The notes under the pieces were generated by a model that was not told where the DNA came from, searched no databases, and saw only the letters and a list, made by a program, of their open reading frames with translations. This document shows, piece by piece, positions 1 to 9,392 of a stretch of DNA of 64,000 nucleotides (positions are counted from its first letter, which is position 1; every line of letters begins with the position of its first letter). Made by a program: the position numbers and the translations under genes. This DNA is from DATKCN01 sp035513175 (GTDB taxonomy: Bacteria; Chloroflexota; Chloroflexia; Thermomicrobiales; CFX8): contig DATKCN010000250.1 in assembly GCA_035513175.1 (NCBI GenBank), positions 6,607 to 70,606 of the forward strand, read 5' to 3'.

Positions 1-328
1 CGGCGAAGGCCATGCCGAAGCAGGCGAAACCGAAACCAATGCCGATGATGGTGAGGGTGAAGCGCGGCCCGCGCCGGTCGGCCAGACGGCTGATGAAGAA
101 GACCATGCCGGCGCTGACGAATGTGCCGGCGGCGTAGAGAGACGAGATGCCGGTGCGGGACAAGCCGGTGTCGGCCATGATGGGGTCGATGAAAACGGAG
201 AACATGTAGGACTGGCCGGGACCGGACATGTACTGGGTCATCATCGCGATCGCGACGATCACCCAGCCGTAGAAGTAGCCGCGCGAGTGCAGCAACGCGG
301 GCAGCCCGCGACCGTGGTCCCCCGTCAC
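1..328 (-). CDS. MFS transporter, N-terminal part (runs off the window)
   Basis: Reading the minus strand from a GTG at 328 gives an uninterrupted frame to the window edge: a short hydrophilic N-terminus, then a first membrane helix (SRGYFYGWVIVAIAMM), a loop, and further helices with the LADRRGPR stretch typical of the loop between helices 2 and 3 of the major facilitator superfamily. The start is chosen because an in-frame stop lies 18 bases upstream and a GGAAGG-type ribosome site precedes the GTG. The opening YFYGW-VIVAIAM pattern resembles the oxalate/formate antiporter-like branch of MFS, so a carboxylate substrate is possible but not shown. Only about 109 residues are visible. Confidence 0.8.
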   Translation of the reverse strand, partial: MTGDHGRGLPALLHSRGYFYGWVIVAIAMMTQYMSGPGQSYMFSVFIDPIMADTGLSRTGISSLYAAGTFVSAGMVFFISRLADRRGPRFTLTIIGIGFGFACFGMAFA

Positions 329-529
329 TCGAACGCCTTCCCGGCCTCAGTCTCGTCTCAGTTTGGGCGAGGCCAGTGTACCACGGAGAACGGACCCCTC
401 CCCCACGGGGAGAGGGGGCTTTCGGTTGTCGATCGCACGGCGCTTCACTTCGCGCAGTTGGGGTTACTTTTTTGTCACCATCTCCTGACACGTTCCTGCG
501 ACGTCCGGCGCGGGGATCGCAACGTGCGC

Positions 530-647
530 GGGCGCATTGCCATTCGCCCCGATGGCGGGCACGCTGATGGATCGACAACAGAGGATCTGGCCTGGTGTCA
601 GGATGCCAGGGTGGCGCCTATCCAGCCGGGCGCATTGCCATGCGCCC
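530..647. repeat. Two copies of a 20-bp GC-rich hairpin repeat in the 329-745 intergenic region
   Basis: The 417-base gap between the MFS gene and the acetyltransferase has no convincing gene. It holds two direct copies of a 20-bp palindrome, at 530-549 and 628-647. The second is perfect: stem GGGCGCAT, loop TGCC, stem ATGCGCCC; the first has one stem mismatch. An imperfect CCCCTCCCC / GGGGAGAGGGG inverted repeat lies at about 397-419. These look like dispersed REP-type repeats rather than terminators, since no T-tract follows. Confidence 0.6.
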
Positions 648-745
648 CTACCCATCTTCAACACCGTGCCACCAGCCAGTTGACCCCGTATTGGTCCGCC
701 GATTGGCGGTCTAATGCCTGTAACCCAACGGCGGCGGTCAGGCAC

Positions 746-1714
746 TCAGACCGCCACCCGCATCACCTTCTCGAACACGAGCGTGCTCTGGATGGGGTGC
801 ATCCCAGCGTTCATGTACAGGCGGTCGGCGCCGGTGAGGCTGGTGGAGTCGACGCTCAGGCTGACCCGGGACTTGCCGCGACGGTAGAACTCGCCGAAGG
901 TGTGGCACAGGAGGGCGCGGGCGATGCCACGGCGGCGCCAGGGGCGACGGACGGCGACGTAGCGGACGTGGCCCACCCGCGGTTCGCCAGGGCGCTCCCA
1001 GCGGCAGATAATGTAGCCGATGATCCGGCCGGTCGCGTCATCAATCGCAAGGAACCAGAGGGTGCTGTCGAAGTTGGCCTCGCGTTCGACGAAGTAGTAG
1101 CGGAATTCCTCGTCGGTGAGGCTGGAGTGGCCCCACTCGTCGCTCTGGGCGTCTTCCCAGGCTTCGTGAACGGCGTCCACCTCGGCGGGGTCGAACGTGC
1201 GGACGCTTACGCCCTCAGGCCAGACCGGGGCGGGGGGAGGCTCGTGCATGTCGATCTGCATGCGATGCCAGACGCGGCTGCGGCTGAAACCGGCCTGGAG
1301 TATGCGCTGTTGAAGGGGCAGGTTGGTGGCCCAGGCGCGCGCTTCGAGCGTGACTCGCTCGCCAGAGGGCGCCCGCGGAAGCGTGAGGGCCGCCCGTTGC
1401 TCAGCCCAGTTCAGCAGAAACTCCTCGATGCCACGATTGTCGAAGCCGGGCAGGACGCCGAACTCACACTCGCTGACGGTGAAGGGCTCGTACTCGGTGA
1501 GGTCGGCGTAGGCGACGATCTGGCCGTCGGGATCGAGCACGACGACGTTGTTGGTTTCGAGGTTGCTGTCCGCGCCCTCCCAGAACATGCTCAGTCGCTC
1601 GACGGTGGTGTCGCCCGTGCCGATGTCGTGCATCGAGCGTGCGTTTTCGACGATGACGACGGCCTCGACATCTTCCATCGTTGGAGCGCGAGACACGAAA
1701 CCGGCTGGAAGCAT
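746..1714 (-). CDS. Tandem GNAT-family N-acetyltransferase
   Basis: About 322 residues that read as two GNAT folds in tandem. The C-terminal half (about residues 165-322) carries the acetyl-CoA-binding motif A, VRRPWRRRGIARALL, preceded by the beta-strand VGHVRYVAV; the N-terminal half is more degenerate and contains FGVLPGFDNRGIEEFLL, an equivalent loop without the full Arg/Gly signature. A two-GNAT arrangement of this size is shared with MshD-type mycothiol acetyltransferases and with aminoglycoside-type acetyltransferases, so acetyl transfer to an amine is likely but the substrate is unknown. The ATG at 1714 is preferred over the GTG at 1726 because GGAGG sits five bases before it. It stands alone, and the GMC remnant begins on the other strand just upstream of its start. 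Confidence 0.82.
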   Translation of the reverse strand: MLPAGFVSRAPTMEDVEAVVIVENARSMHDIGTGDTTVERLSMFWEGADSNLETNNVVVLDPDGQIVAYADLTEYEPFTVSECEFGVLPGFDNRGIEEFLLNWAEQRAALTLPRAPSGERVTLEARAWATNLPLQQRILQAGFSRSRVWHRMQIDMHEPPPAPVWPEGVSVRTFDPAEVDAVHEAWEDAQSDEWGHSSLTDEEFRYYFVEREANFDSTLWFLAIDDATGRIIGYIICRWERPGEPRVGHVRYVAVRRPWRRRGIARALLCHTFGEFYRRGKSRVSLSVDSTSLTGADRLYMNAGMHPIQSTLVFEKVMRVAV

Positions 1715-1739
1715 TCGTTCCTCCACTCAGCACGGCGCG

Positions 1740-2009
1740 GCGCCGGACGCGCCACTCTTTGGCAGCCGGGAGGCGCTGCGCGCCATCGTGCGCGAAGAAA
1801 TCGGTACGACCTTTTACCCGTCGTCCACCTGCCGCATGGGACCGGCCAGCGATCCGTGCGCGATGGTCGACGCTCACTGCCGCGTGCATGGCGCCGGGAG
1901 CCTGCGGGTCGTCGACGCATCGATCTTCCCGCATGGTCCCCGCTGCAACCTGCACTGGCCGATAATCGCCGTCGCCGAACGGGCCGCCGCGCTGGTGCGA
2001 GCTGGCTGA
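1740..2009 (+). pseudogene. GMC oxidoreductase, C-terminal remnant
   Basis: The plus strand encodes a recognisable C-terminus of a glucose-methanol-choline oxidoreductase: TCRMGPASDP, then VDAHCRVHG, then LRVVDASIFP and a terminal AVAERAAAL, in the usual order, ending in a TGA. Nothing before position 1740 matches the FAD-binding N-terminus, since that DNA is the acetyltransferase gene on the other strand. The catalytic His of the family's YHPxGTC motif is missing (the text reads FYPSSTC, one residue short), and the Asn of the family's N-x-N loop is displaced. It is therefore a truncated, inactive remnant. Confidence 0.75.
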
Positions 2010-2101
2010 CATGGCGAGCTACACGGCGCATCGCGACATGCGTGGCCCGGCCGGCGGAACCCGTGGCGAGAGGCGCCGTTCTCCGCGGCACGCGTTGCAC
2101 G

Positions 2102-4288
2102 TTACGAAATGACAGCCGTTGCCGCCTCCAGCGCCCACTCCGGCTCGCGGCCGGGCAGCGACACGACGTAGGCGGTGACGACATCGTCCAGAGCCAGGAT
2201 CTCCATCATTGCCTCGGATGAGATGGCGTCGTCGACGTTGAGCACCATGATGGCGTCCCCGCCGGGGTGGTGGCGGCCCACCTGCATGCCCGCGATGTTG
2301 ACCTCGTGGCTGCCCAGGATCATCCCGATGCGGCCGACCATGCCCGGCTTGTCGCGGTGGTGCGTGATGAGCACGTCGCCGCTCAGCGGGCGGTCCAGAG
2401 AGAAGCGGTCGACCTCGATGATGTCGGCCTGCCCGTCCGACCAGCGCACGGTGACGTGATGCTCGTCGTCCGCTCGCGTCTCAAACGAAAATTCGACCGC
2501 GGCCCGTCCGCCGCGCGCGTCGTGCACGACGCGGGGCTCGATGTGATGCTCGCTGGCGACAATGCGGGCATTCACCGGCGTTACGCGGGCCGTCGTCCAG
2601 TGATGCAGCCCCTCTGCCAGCGCGGCGATGAAGACGCGTTCGACGACCTCCGCGGGCGCGTTGCCGCGCACCGTCATCTGCACCACGATCGGAATGCTGG
2701 ATCCCAGCACGCCGAGCAGGCGCCCGGCCGCTCCGGCGACGCGCGTCAGCCGCTCCAGCTCGAGCGCGTCCAGCGCCGCGGCGGGCAGGTTGACGGCGTT
2801 CGGGACAGATTCGCCTCGCAACGCGGCCAGCGTCGTTTCGGAGATGATGTCGCCGACCGCCTGTAGCGCTTCGGCGCTGCTACCGCCGATGTGCGGCGTC
2901 AGCACGACGTTCGGCCGACCCCACAGCGGCGAGCTCGTCACCGGCTCGCGCGGGAACACGTCGATTCCCGCGGCGGCAACGATGCCCGCGTCCAACGCCT
3001 CGGCCAGCGCATGCTCTTCGACCACGTCGCCGCGCGCGCAATTGATGACGATCACTCCCCGCTTCAGCAGCGGCAGCGTCTCGCGTGCGAGCATTCCCCG
3101 CGTCTCGCTGGTCGATGGGACGTGGTAGGTGACGATGTCGCTGCGTTGCAGCAGCTCGGCGTAGGAAACGGACTCGGCTCCGAGTGCGGCGAAGCGTTCG
3201 GCAGGCACGTAGGGATCGTGGGCGAGCAGGCGCATCTCGAAGGCGGCCAGGCGCTGGGCGACGACGCCGCCGACGCGGCCCAGCCCGACGATGCCCACCG
3301 TCCGGCCGCGAAGGTCGAAGGGCCGGTAGCGGGCGCGTTCCCAGCGGCCCGCGTGCAGTGTCGCGTTCGCGTCCGGCAGCTGCCGGGAGATGGCAAGCAG
3401 CAGCGCGATCGTGTGCTCCCCGGCGGAGACCGCGTTCGCGCCGGGCGCGTTCAGCACCAGCACGCCGGCCCGCGTGGCCGCCTCGACATCGATGTTGTCG
3501 ACGCCGACGCCCGCGCGCGCCACGACCCGCAGCCGTGGCGCTGCTCGCAGCGTGGCCTCGTCGACGATCGTCTCGGAGCGCACGACCAGCGCGTCGGCGT
3601 CCGCCAGCGCGGCGCGCAGCGCGGGCACGTCCAGCCCTGGCACGTCGATCACGCGCGCGCCGGCCGCCAGCCGCTCGCGGGCGGAGTCGGCGATGCGGTC
3701 GCTGACGACGATCGTGGGCCGCTCGTCCGGGACGAGCACGCGCGCCTCGTCGAACAGGCGGGCGGCGGCCTCAGCCAGGTCGGAGACGATGTGCGTGATG
3801 CCGCTCGGGCGCACGGTCAGCCCGATGGGCAGGAAGTAGCAGGTGATCCCCGCCGCGAGGTACGAGCGGGTGTGCCGGATGCTGTCCTCGATGGCGTGCG
3901 TGATGCCCACCTCGCGGGCGACGCTGACCTTGTCGTCGGCGAAGATTACCTCGCACACGTCGAGGCCGTGCTTCGCCAGCCAGGCGTGCGTCATCTCGCG
4001 CGACGAGGTCGGGCGGGCGGTAACCACCCTCATGTTCTCGGCGCCGATGCGGGACGCGACGCGGCGCAGGAACTCGCGGGCCAGCGGGTTGGGCGCGAGG
4101 GTCGTGGCCGGGCCGTCCGGGCCGTAGACCCAGTCGCGCACTGCCATGGTGACGGCGTGCCCGGTGGAGTCAACGAACGAGGAGTCCGGGAGCACCAGGT
4201 TGAAGTGCTCGTTGGCGGCGCGAGCCAGCAGTGACGGGTGCTCGGTCAGCACGCCGTCGAGGTCGATCGCAAGCCGTATCCGCGTCAT
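2102..4288 (-). CDS. serA: HAD-like phosphatase fused to D-3-phosphoglycerate dehydrogenase
   Basis: 728 residues from the ATG at 4288, chosen because it directly precedes the HAD core. Residues 1 to about 170 form a HAD-type domain resembling the NT5C deoxyribonucleotidase family: motif I LAIDLDGVLTEHP (D9, D11), motif II RVVTARPTS, motif III around FADDK and AIEDS. From about 190 follows a complete long-form SerA: substrate/NAD core with VGIVGLGRVGG, the catalytic Arg loop NCARGDVVEE and the His motif LTPHIGGSS, an intervening domain, and a C-terminal ACT domain (VLITHHRDKPGMVGRIG) that usually binds serine for feedback control. SerA oxidises 3-phosphoglycerate in the first step of serine synthesis. 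The HAD fusion is unusual, and whether it dephosphorylates phosphoserine or another metabolite cannot be told from sequence. Confidence 0.9.
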   Translation of the reverse strand: MTRIRLAIDLDGVLTEHPSLLARAANEHFNLVLPDSSFVDSTGHAVTMAVRDWVYGPDGPATTLAPNPLAREFLRRVASRIGAENMRVVTARPTSSREMTHAWLAKHGLDVCEVIFADDKVSVAREVGITHAIEDSIRHTRSYLAAGITCYFLPIGLTVRPSGITHIVSDLAEAAARLFDEARVLVPDERPTIVVSDRIADSARERLAAGARVIDVPGLDVPALRAALADADALVVRSETIVDEATLRAAPRLRVVARAGVGVDNIDVEAATRAGVLVLNAPGANAVSAGEHTIALLLAISRQLPDANATLHAGRWERARYRPFDLRGRTVGIVGLGRVGGVVAQRLAAFEMRLLAHDPYVPAERFAALGAESVSYAELLQRSDIVTYHVPSTSETRGMLARETLPLLKRGVIVINCARGDVVEEHALAEALDAGIVAAAGIDVFPREPVTSSPLWGRPNVVLTPHIGGSSAEALQAVGDIISETTLAALRGESVPNAVNLPAAALDALELERLTRVAGAAGRLLGVLGSSIPIVVQMTVRGNAPAEVVERVFIAALAEGLHHWTTARVTPVNARIVASEHHIEPRVVHDARGGRAAVEFSFETRADDEHHVTVRWSDGQADIIEVDRFSLDRPLSGDVLITHHRDKPGMVGRIGMILGSHEVNIAGMQVGRHHPGGDAIMVLNVDDAISSEAMMEILALDDVVTAYVVSLPGREPEWALEAATAVIS

Positions 4289-4437
4289 GTGGGTCGCAGT
4301 CCTGACGTTAGCCGGAGGTGGCTGCCCGAGCGTGTAAAATCGGAGCGTGCCACACCGCGGCGGCCGGATGCAATCGTCTGCCGGCACGGATTACAGCGCC
4401 GTGAGCCCACTCGTCATTCCCTGTCGCCAGCCGTCGA

Positions 4438-7188
4438 TCACAGGCCCGGCTCCATGCCGTAGCGCCAGATGAAGTAGTGCCGGCCGACGTTGCCGGCCTC
4501 GACCCGCCAGCCCTCCGGGTTGTCTGGCGTGTAGGTCAGGCAGCGGCGCTCGAAGCACTGGACCAGCACGTCACGAGGCGCGCCGCCGACCTCCACCGTC
4601 GTCCAGTAGGCCTCGGCGAGTGGGTAGCCGGTGGCGTAGAACGGATTGAGGAACAGCGGGGCGGTCACGTATTCGCCATCTTCATAGACCAGCCCGCTGG
4701 AGTTCATGAACTCCCAGAACGTCGACGCGACCTGATGGTCGATGCCGTACACCGTCACGCGGTGGACCGCCGTGACGCCGTAGGACGCGAAGACCGGATC
4801 GTCCGTCACCGTGCCGTCACGCGCAACACGCTGCGTCAGGAGCGCGCCATCGTCGGCGGCCGGAGCGGACCGCAGCGGGCCGAAGGTCGCGTAAGTTGGC
4901 CCCTGCTGATCGCCGGGGTCGCCCGCGACGTTGACCTCGGCGGGAGAGCGCTGCTCGAAGTCGTCATCGCCGACCTGCATCAGTCCCGAGATCAGCTCGA
5001 CGACCAGCAGCCCGTTCGTCACGTACCAGTCGGCGGTTGGATCACCGTCCGGAAAGCGGACCTCCATGCGGCTCTTGTCCGCATATTTCACCGCGCGCTG
5101 CTGGCCGGGCGACTCGCTGTACGCCTCGAAGAACGGGCCGGCGATCGGCTTGTCTCCCCAGATCCAGGTGCGGCCAACTAGTAGCAGCATCACTGGCAGA
5201 TCGGTGCGGTTCCAGACATCCTGGAACGCGGGGTAGTCCGGCGCGGGCTGGAACGAAACGCCGACCGTGAAGGTCACCGCATTCGAGATCCCGCCGCCGG
5301 GTTCGGGGCTGAACACCGTGACGACCGCCGAGCCGCCGACGGCCACGTCCGCGGCGCTCAGCTCGGCGCGCAGCTCCGTCGCGCTGATGAACGCTGTCGG
5401 TCGATCGCTGTCGTTCCAGCGCACGATCGACCCCGGCACGAAGCCAGCGCCGAGCACCGTGACGACGATCGCCCCGACGCCGGGCGCGGCGGACGAAGGC
5501 GTGACGCCGCCGACCGACGGCAGCGGGTTGCCGGCCCCGTCAATAGCTGGTAGCTGCGCCAGCCCATAGCCCCAGACGTTGTTCGGGTTGGCCGCGCCGT
5601 TCGCGTTCAGCTTGAGGTAGTTCGCGATCTCGGTCGGGCCGAAGGCGGGGTAGCGCTGCCTGACCAGCGCCGCCAGGCCCGCGACGTGCGGCGACGCCTG
5701 ACTGGTGCCGTGAAAGCCCGAGGGGCCATACGAGGCCGTGTCCGCCGAATCGATGCCCACCACGTCCGGCTTAATGCGCCCGTCGCGGGTCGGTCCCTGG
5801 CTACTGTAAGGCGCGATGACGTGCGGCGTCGTCCACGGCGTGGCGCCGACTGCCAGCAGGCCGGGATTGCCGCTTTCGGCCGGATTGGTGATGCTGTTAC
5901 TGGGCGACCCATACTGGAGCGGCTCGCCGGTGAACGCCTGCAGCTGAATCCAGGCTGGCGCGGCGCCGCTGTAATGCACGATTGTCGCGTAAACCACGCC
6001 CGACGATGTGGGCACGTACCGGATGCGTTCGTAGGGCTCGTGACCCGCCGCGCCCGACTGCTCCATCTGGCTGTTGCGCAACACGTCCCCGTTGCCGTTC
6101 ACGAGAAACAGGTCGAGGTCGATTCCCGCGTTCGTCCAGCTGTCGTCCCAGCGCAGGTACAGGATAAGCTCGCGGCCGGCATGGACCGAAACGCCGTTGG
6201 CCTCGATGGCTGGCGCGAATTCGAGTGTCTTGTCGCCGTCAACGTCCGAGTAGGCGCCACTCCAACTGCTCAGGGCTTCGTTGCCAGCCGCGTTGACCCA
6301 TGTCATGCCCGCTGCCACCGCGCTGTTGACCGCCGCGAGCGTGCCGTCAGTGCGGGGGGACGTGCCGTCCCCCGGCCCCTCGTAGCCCCAGCCGACCGAG
6401 TGATTGATGATCGTCACCCCCTGCGACGCCATCCAGGCAACTGTGGTGTGCAGGTCGACGCGTGTAAGCGGATTGGAAATATAGATCGCCGCGTCCGGCG
6501 CGACGTCGACCACCGTCTCGGTCACCGCCGTCCCGTGGACGCCGTAGCGCTCGCAGTCGGACACGTTGGCCGTGGCCGTGCCAACCACCTGGTAGCAATG
6601 CGCGACCGGAACCGGCAGTTCAGAGCCGATCAACGCGCTGAAACCCTCAAACCCGATGTCGATGACGCCAACCTTGACGCCCGCTCCGGTGAAGCCGCTG
6701 GCGGTCCAATCCGGGACGCCGTGGATGGCCACCCCCTGACTCGTTTTCGCCAGCGGGATCGGCGGCTCCAGCTCGCGCACCGTGAGCACGCCCGGCAGGT
6801 CCGCGATGCCGATCAGCTCGCCGGCAGGCGCGTAGGCCTCCACGGTCTGTTCGCCGGTGTTTGCGATCAGCGCGCCGCGCGCCGCCATCGCGTCCGCGAC
6901 CAGTGTGGGGTCGCCGCCTACTCGCACGGTCACAGCCACGAGCGACGCGCTGTTTTCGCTGTTTTCATCGAGGGCGTTGGCCGAGAGCGTGTCCGCCTGC
7001 TCGATCAGTTCCATCAATTGTGAATCGAGCTTCGGGTGCTTGAAACGCTCCGCGTAGCCCTCGATGCGCAGCGACCGAGGCGGGCGGCCGTGATCGTCCG
7101 CCCCGGCCCCGGACGGGGGCAGGGCGGACAGTATGAACAGCAGCATGACGGCGACGAGAGACAGCGAGCGACGAGCGCCGGTCTGCAC
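4438..7188 (-). CDS. Secreted S8 (subtilisin-like) serine peptidase with IPT/TIG and a C-terminal module
   Basis: 916 residues from a GTG start with AAGGA upstream. A Sec signal peptide (RR, then LSLVAVMLLFILSALPPSGAGA) is followed by a propeptide-like stretch and the catalytic domain with Asp177 (VGVIDIG), His218 (GVHGT), oxyanion Asn303 (NAAGNE) and Ser496 (GFHGTSQASP). About 120 residues inserted between Asn and Ser resemble a pre-peptidase C-type beta domain (LILYLRWDDSW, DLDLFL). An IPT/TIG fold follows at about 555-645. Residues 670-914 form a module shared with the next gene, with a conserved CFERRC cysteine pair and DKSRMEV, WYVTNGLL and FWEF motifs. Likely an extracellular or wall-bound protease; it lies 161 bases downstream of the second subtilase on the same strand. 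Confidence 0.92.
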   Translation of the reverse strand: MQTGARRSLSLVAVMLLFILSALPPSGAGADDHGRPPRSLRIEGYAERFKHPKLDSQLMELIEQADTLSANALDENSENSASLVAVTVRVGGDPTLVADAMAARGALIANTGEQTVEAYAPAGELIGIADLPGVLTVRELEPPIPLAKTSQGVAIHGVPDWTASGFTGAGVKVGVIDIGFEGFSALIGSELPVPVAHCYQVVGTATANVSDCERYGVHGTAVTETVVDVAPDAAIYISNPLTRVDLHTTVAWMASQGVTIINHSVGWGYEGPGDGTSPRTDGTLAAVNSAVAAGMTWVNAAGNEALSSWSGAYSDVDGDKTLEFAPAIEANGVSVHAGRELILYLRWDDSWTNAGIDLDLFLVNGNGDVLRNSQMEQSGAAGHEPYERIRYVPTSSGVVYATIVHYSGAAPAWIQLQAFTGEPLQYGSPSNSITNPAESGNPGLLAVGATPWTTPHVIAPYSSQGPTRDGRIKPDVVGIDSADTASYGPSGFHGTSQASPHVAGLAALVRQRYPAFGPTEIANYLKLNANGAANPNNVWGYGLAQLPAIDGAGNPLPSVGGVTPSSAAPGVGAIVVTVLGAGFVPGSIVRWNDSDRPTAFISATELRAELSAADVAVGGSAVVTVFSPEPGGGISNAVTFTVGVSFQPAPDYPAFQDVWNRTDLPVMLLLVGRTWIWGDKPIAGPFFEAYSESPGQQRAVKYADKSRMEVRFPDGDPTADWYVTNGLLVVELISGLMQVGDDDFEQRSPAEVNVAGDPGDQQGPTYATFGPLRSAPAADDGALLTQRVARDGTVTDDPVFASYGVTAVHRVTVYGIDHQVASTFWEFMNSSGLVYEDGEYVTAPLFLNPFYATGYPLAEAYWTTVEVGGAPRDVLVQCFERRCLTYTPDNPEGWRVEAGNVGRHYFIWRYGMEPGL

Positions 7189-7349
7189 GATGATGGTCCT
7201 TCCGAGGGCGCTCGCTTATGCCGGTTGCGCCGGAAAACACTAAGCGTAACCCGTCACGTGTCTCCGAGACAATAGGACGTTGGGGATGATTTTTCAGTTG
7301 ACAGGCTGACGGGGTCACTGCCGCCAGGCCGGGGGCAGCTATCACTCGC

Positions 7350-9392
7350 CTAGTATTCGGTCAGGCGCGGCGGGAGCCTTCTGGGGATCAGTGGCGATGC
7401 GGGAAACGAGGACAGCGTTGGGTTCGGGGCTGACTGCGCCGTCTGGTAGCGCCAGGCGTAGTAATGCTGGCCGACGTTGCCCATCTCGACGTGCCAGCCG
7501 GGGCTGTTGGCTGGCGTGTAGGTCATGCAGCGGCGCTCGAAGCACTGGATCAGCACGTCGCGATAGACGTTGGCGACCTTCACCCGTGCCCAGAACCCCT
7601 CGGTGACTGGCAGGCCGGTGGCGTAGAACCACGGCTCAAACAACGGTCCCTCGATCAACGCGCCGTCGACGTCGACCAATCCGTGGCTGTTCAGGTATTC
7701 CCAGAAGACGCTCGCGACGCGATGACCCGTCTCCGGCACGAAGTAGACGGCCGTGACGCCGTAGCCCGCGAAGCGCGAGTCGGCGCCGACGCGTCCGGCG
7801 CGGTCGATGGTGAGCACGATGGCGTTGTCCTGCTCTATCGCCGGCATGTTCAGCAGGCCGCTGAATGACGCATAGGTAGGCCCTGCCGCGTCGTCCGGAT
7901 CTCCCGCAACGTTGACGACCGCGGGCGAGCGGGGTTCGAACAGCGCGTCCCCAAGCTGGAGCTGCCCGGAGATCAGCTCGCTGACCAGCAGGCCGTTCGT
8001 CACGTACCAGCGGTCAGAGCGGTCGTGGAGCGGGTCGGTGACCTCCATGCGGCTCTTGTCGAAGTAATAGATGAGGCGTGTGCCGTGTTGCGCCTCCGCA
8101 TACGGCTCGTAGGCGTGGGTATTGGGGCCAACACCCCACAGCCATGTGCGGCTGGCGGCGCCGCTCGCGACCGGATTGTCCGTGACGCGCCAGGTGGCGT
8201 GCATCGGGCCGTAGACCGCGCCGCGGACGGCGGCCTCGACGTTGACCTGCCCCGCGCCCGTGCCGGCCACCGGGCCGCTGGGGGACACCGGCATGGCGGT
8301 CGTCGTCAACGCGCTGCGCACCTCGTCCGCGCCATACTCAGGCGCGACCGACTTCAGCAGCGCCGCCGCGCCGGAGATCATCGCGGCCGAGAATGAGGTG
8401 CCGGTCACCGGCCGAGAATCGGAATAGAACACATCCGACCAGTAGTCCCCGAAGAACTCGTCCCAGCCGGGCGAGAAGATCGACTCGCCGGGGGCCGCGA
8501 TGTCGACGCGGGTGACTCGCGAGGTGAACGCTGTCGGCTGGCCGGTCGCCGTCAGTGCGCCGACGGAGATCGTTTCCGCGTAGTGGGCCGGGTAGCTGAT
8601 GCCGCTGACCTGGTTGCCGGCCGCCGCGACGACGATGACGCCCTGCGACGTTGCGTACTGGATTGCTTCGCGCTCGAGCTGGATGTACTCGTCGGAGCCG
8701 AGACTCAGGTTGATAACGTCCGCGCCGTTGTCGACCGCCCAGTAGATGGCCGCGATTTCGTCGGCGACGCTGATCTCGCCCTGCTCGCTGACGACCCGGA
8801 TCGGCATGACACGCACGTCCATCGCGACGCCGGCGGTGCCGACATCGTTCGCGCCCTGGGCGGCTATGATGCCGGCCACGTGCGTGCCGTGCCCACTGAT
8901 GTCGGCGGTGTTCGCGCTGCCGTCGATGACGTTGAAGCCGGCGACCATGCGGCCCGCGAGGTCCGGATGTGTCGGGCTGACCCCGCTGTCGATCACGGCG
9001 ACGATAACCGTGTCACGTCCGGTGGTGATGTCCCACGCCCCTGGGGCGTGGATGCTGTTCAGCCACCAGGACTGGTTGTCGTACGCCTCGTCGGTTGGTT
9101 CCCAGGCGAGGTAGCGGCGGACGTTCGGTTCGACGATATCGACGCCGGGATCGGCGATCAGCATGCGATAGGCCCGCTCGGCGGCCCGAGCGTCATCGTA
9201 GGTCAGCACGACGATCGACGAGGGAGTGTCGCTGAAGCGCACGAGCAGTTCGCTGGCAGGGAAGGTAGATGCGGAAGCGGCCGCCTGCCGGGGGCTGACG
9301 GCGCCGAAGCCGAGCACGCAGCCGATCAGCAGTAGCGCGATGATCGCGACATGCGTCCGCCGGGTCGTGTCCGGCACTCGTCGTCTCGCCAT
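7350..9392 (-). CDS. Secreted S8 (thermitase/fervidolysin-like) serine peptidase with the same C-terminal module
   Basis: 680 residues from the ATG at 9392 (GGGAGG just upstream); a TTG further upstream is less likely. The N-terminus has an RR followed by a hydrophobic segment (AIIALLLIGCVLGFG), then a short inhibitor-type propeptide ending near VDIVEPN. Catalytic residues are Asp135 (AVIDSGV), His168 (GHGTHVAG), oxyanion Asn260 (AAAGNQ) and Ser333 (GTSFSAA). This is a compact subtilase, unlike its neighbour, but residues 412-650 align with the neighbour's C-terminal 245 residues along their whole length (DKSRMEV, WYVTNGLLV, VNVAGDP, YGVTAV, QCFERRC, TYTP, GNVG-HY). Shared tails on two different catalytic cores suggest a common surface-attachment or sorting role. 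Confidence 0.92.
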   Translation of the reverse strand: MARRRVPDTTRRTHVAIIALLLIGCVLGFGAVSPRQAAASASTFPASELLVRFSDTPSSIVVLTYDDARAAERAYRMLIADPGVDIVEPNVRRYLAWEPTDEAYDNQSWWLNSIHAPGAWDITTGRDTVIVAVIDSGVSPTHPDLAGRMVAGFNVIDGSANTADISGHGTHVAGIIAAQGANDVGTAGVAMDVRVMPIRVVSEQGEISVADEIAAIYWAVDNGADVINLSLGSDEYIQLEREAIQYATSQGVIVVAAAGNQVSGISYPAHYAETISVGALTATGQPTAFTSRVTRVDIAAPGESIFSPGWDEFFGDYWSDVFYSDSRPVTGTSFSAAMISGAAALLKSVAPEYGADEVRSALTTTAMPVSPSGPVAGTGAGQVNVEAAVRGAVYGPMHATWRVTDNPVASGAASRTWLWGVGPNTHAYEPYAEAQHGTRLIYYFDKSRMEVTDPLHDRSDRWYVTNGLLVSELISGQLQLGDALFEPRSPAVVNVAGDPDDAAGPTYASFSGLLNMPAIEQDNAIVLTIDRAGRVGADSRFAGYGVTAVYFVPETGHRVASVFWEYLNSHGLVDVDGALIEGPLFEPWFYATGLPVTEGFWARVKVANVYRDVLIQCFERRCMTYTPANSPGWHVEMGNVGQHYYAWRYQTAQSAPNPTLSSFPASPLIPRRLPPRLTEY

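Noticed and set aside
287..2221. A 644-codon open frame on the plus strand
   Set aside because: It is antisense to the acetyltransferase and part of SerA, has no family features and is a normal by-product of high GC; only the GMC remnant in another frame is real.
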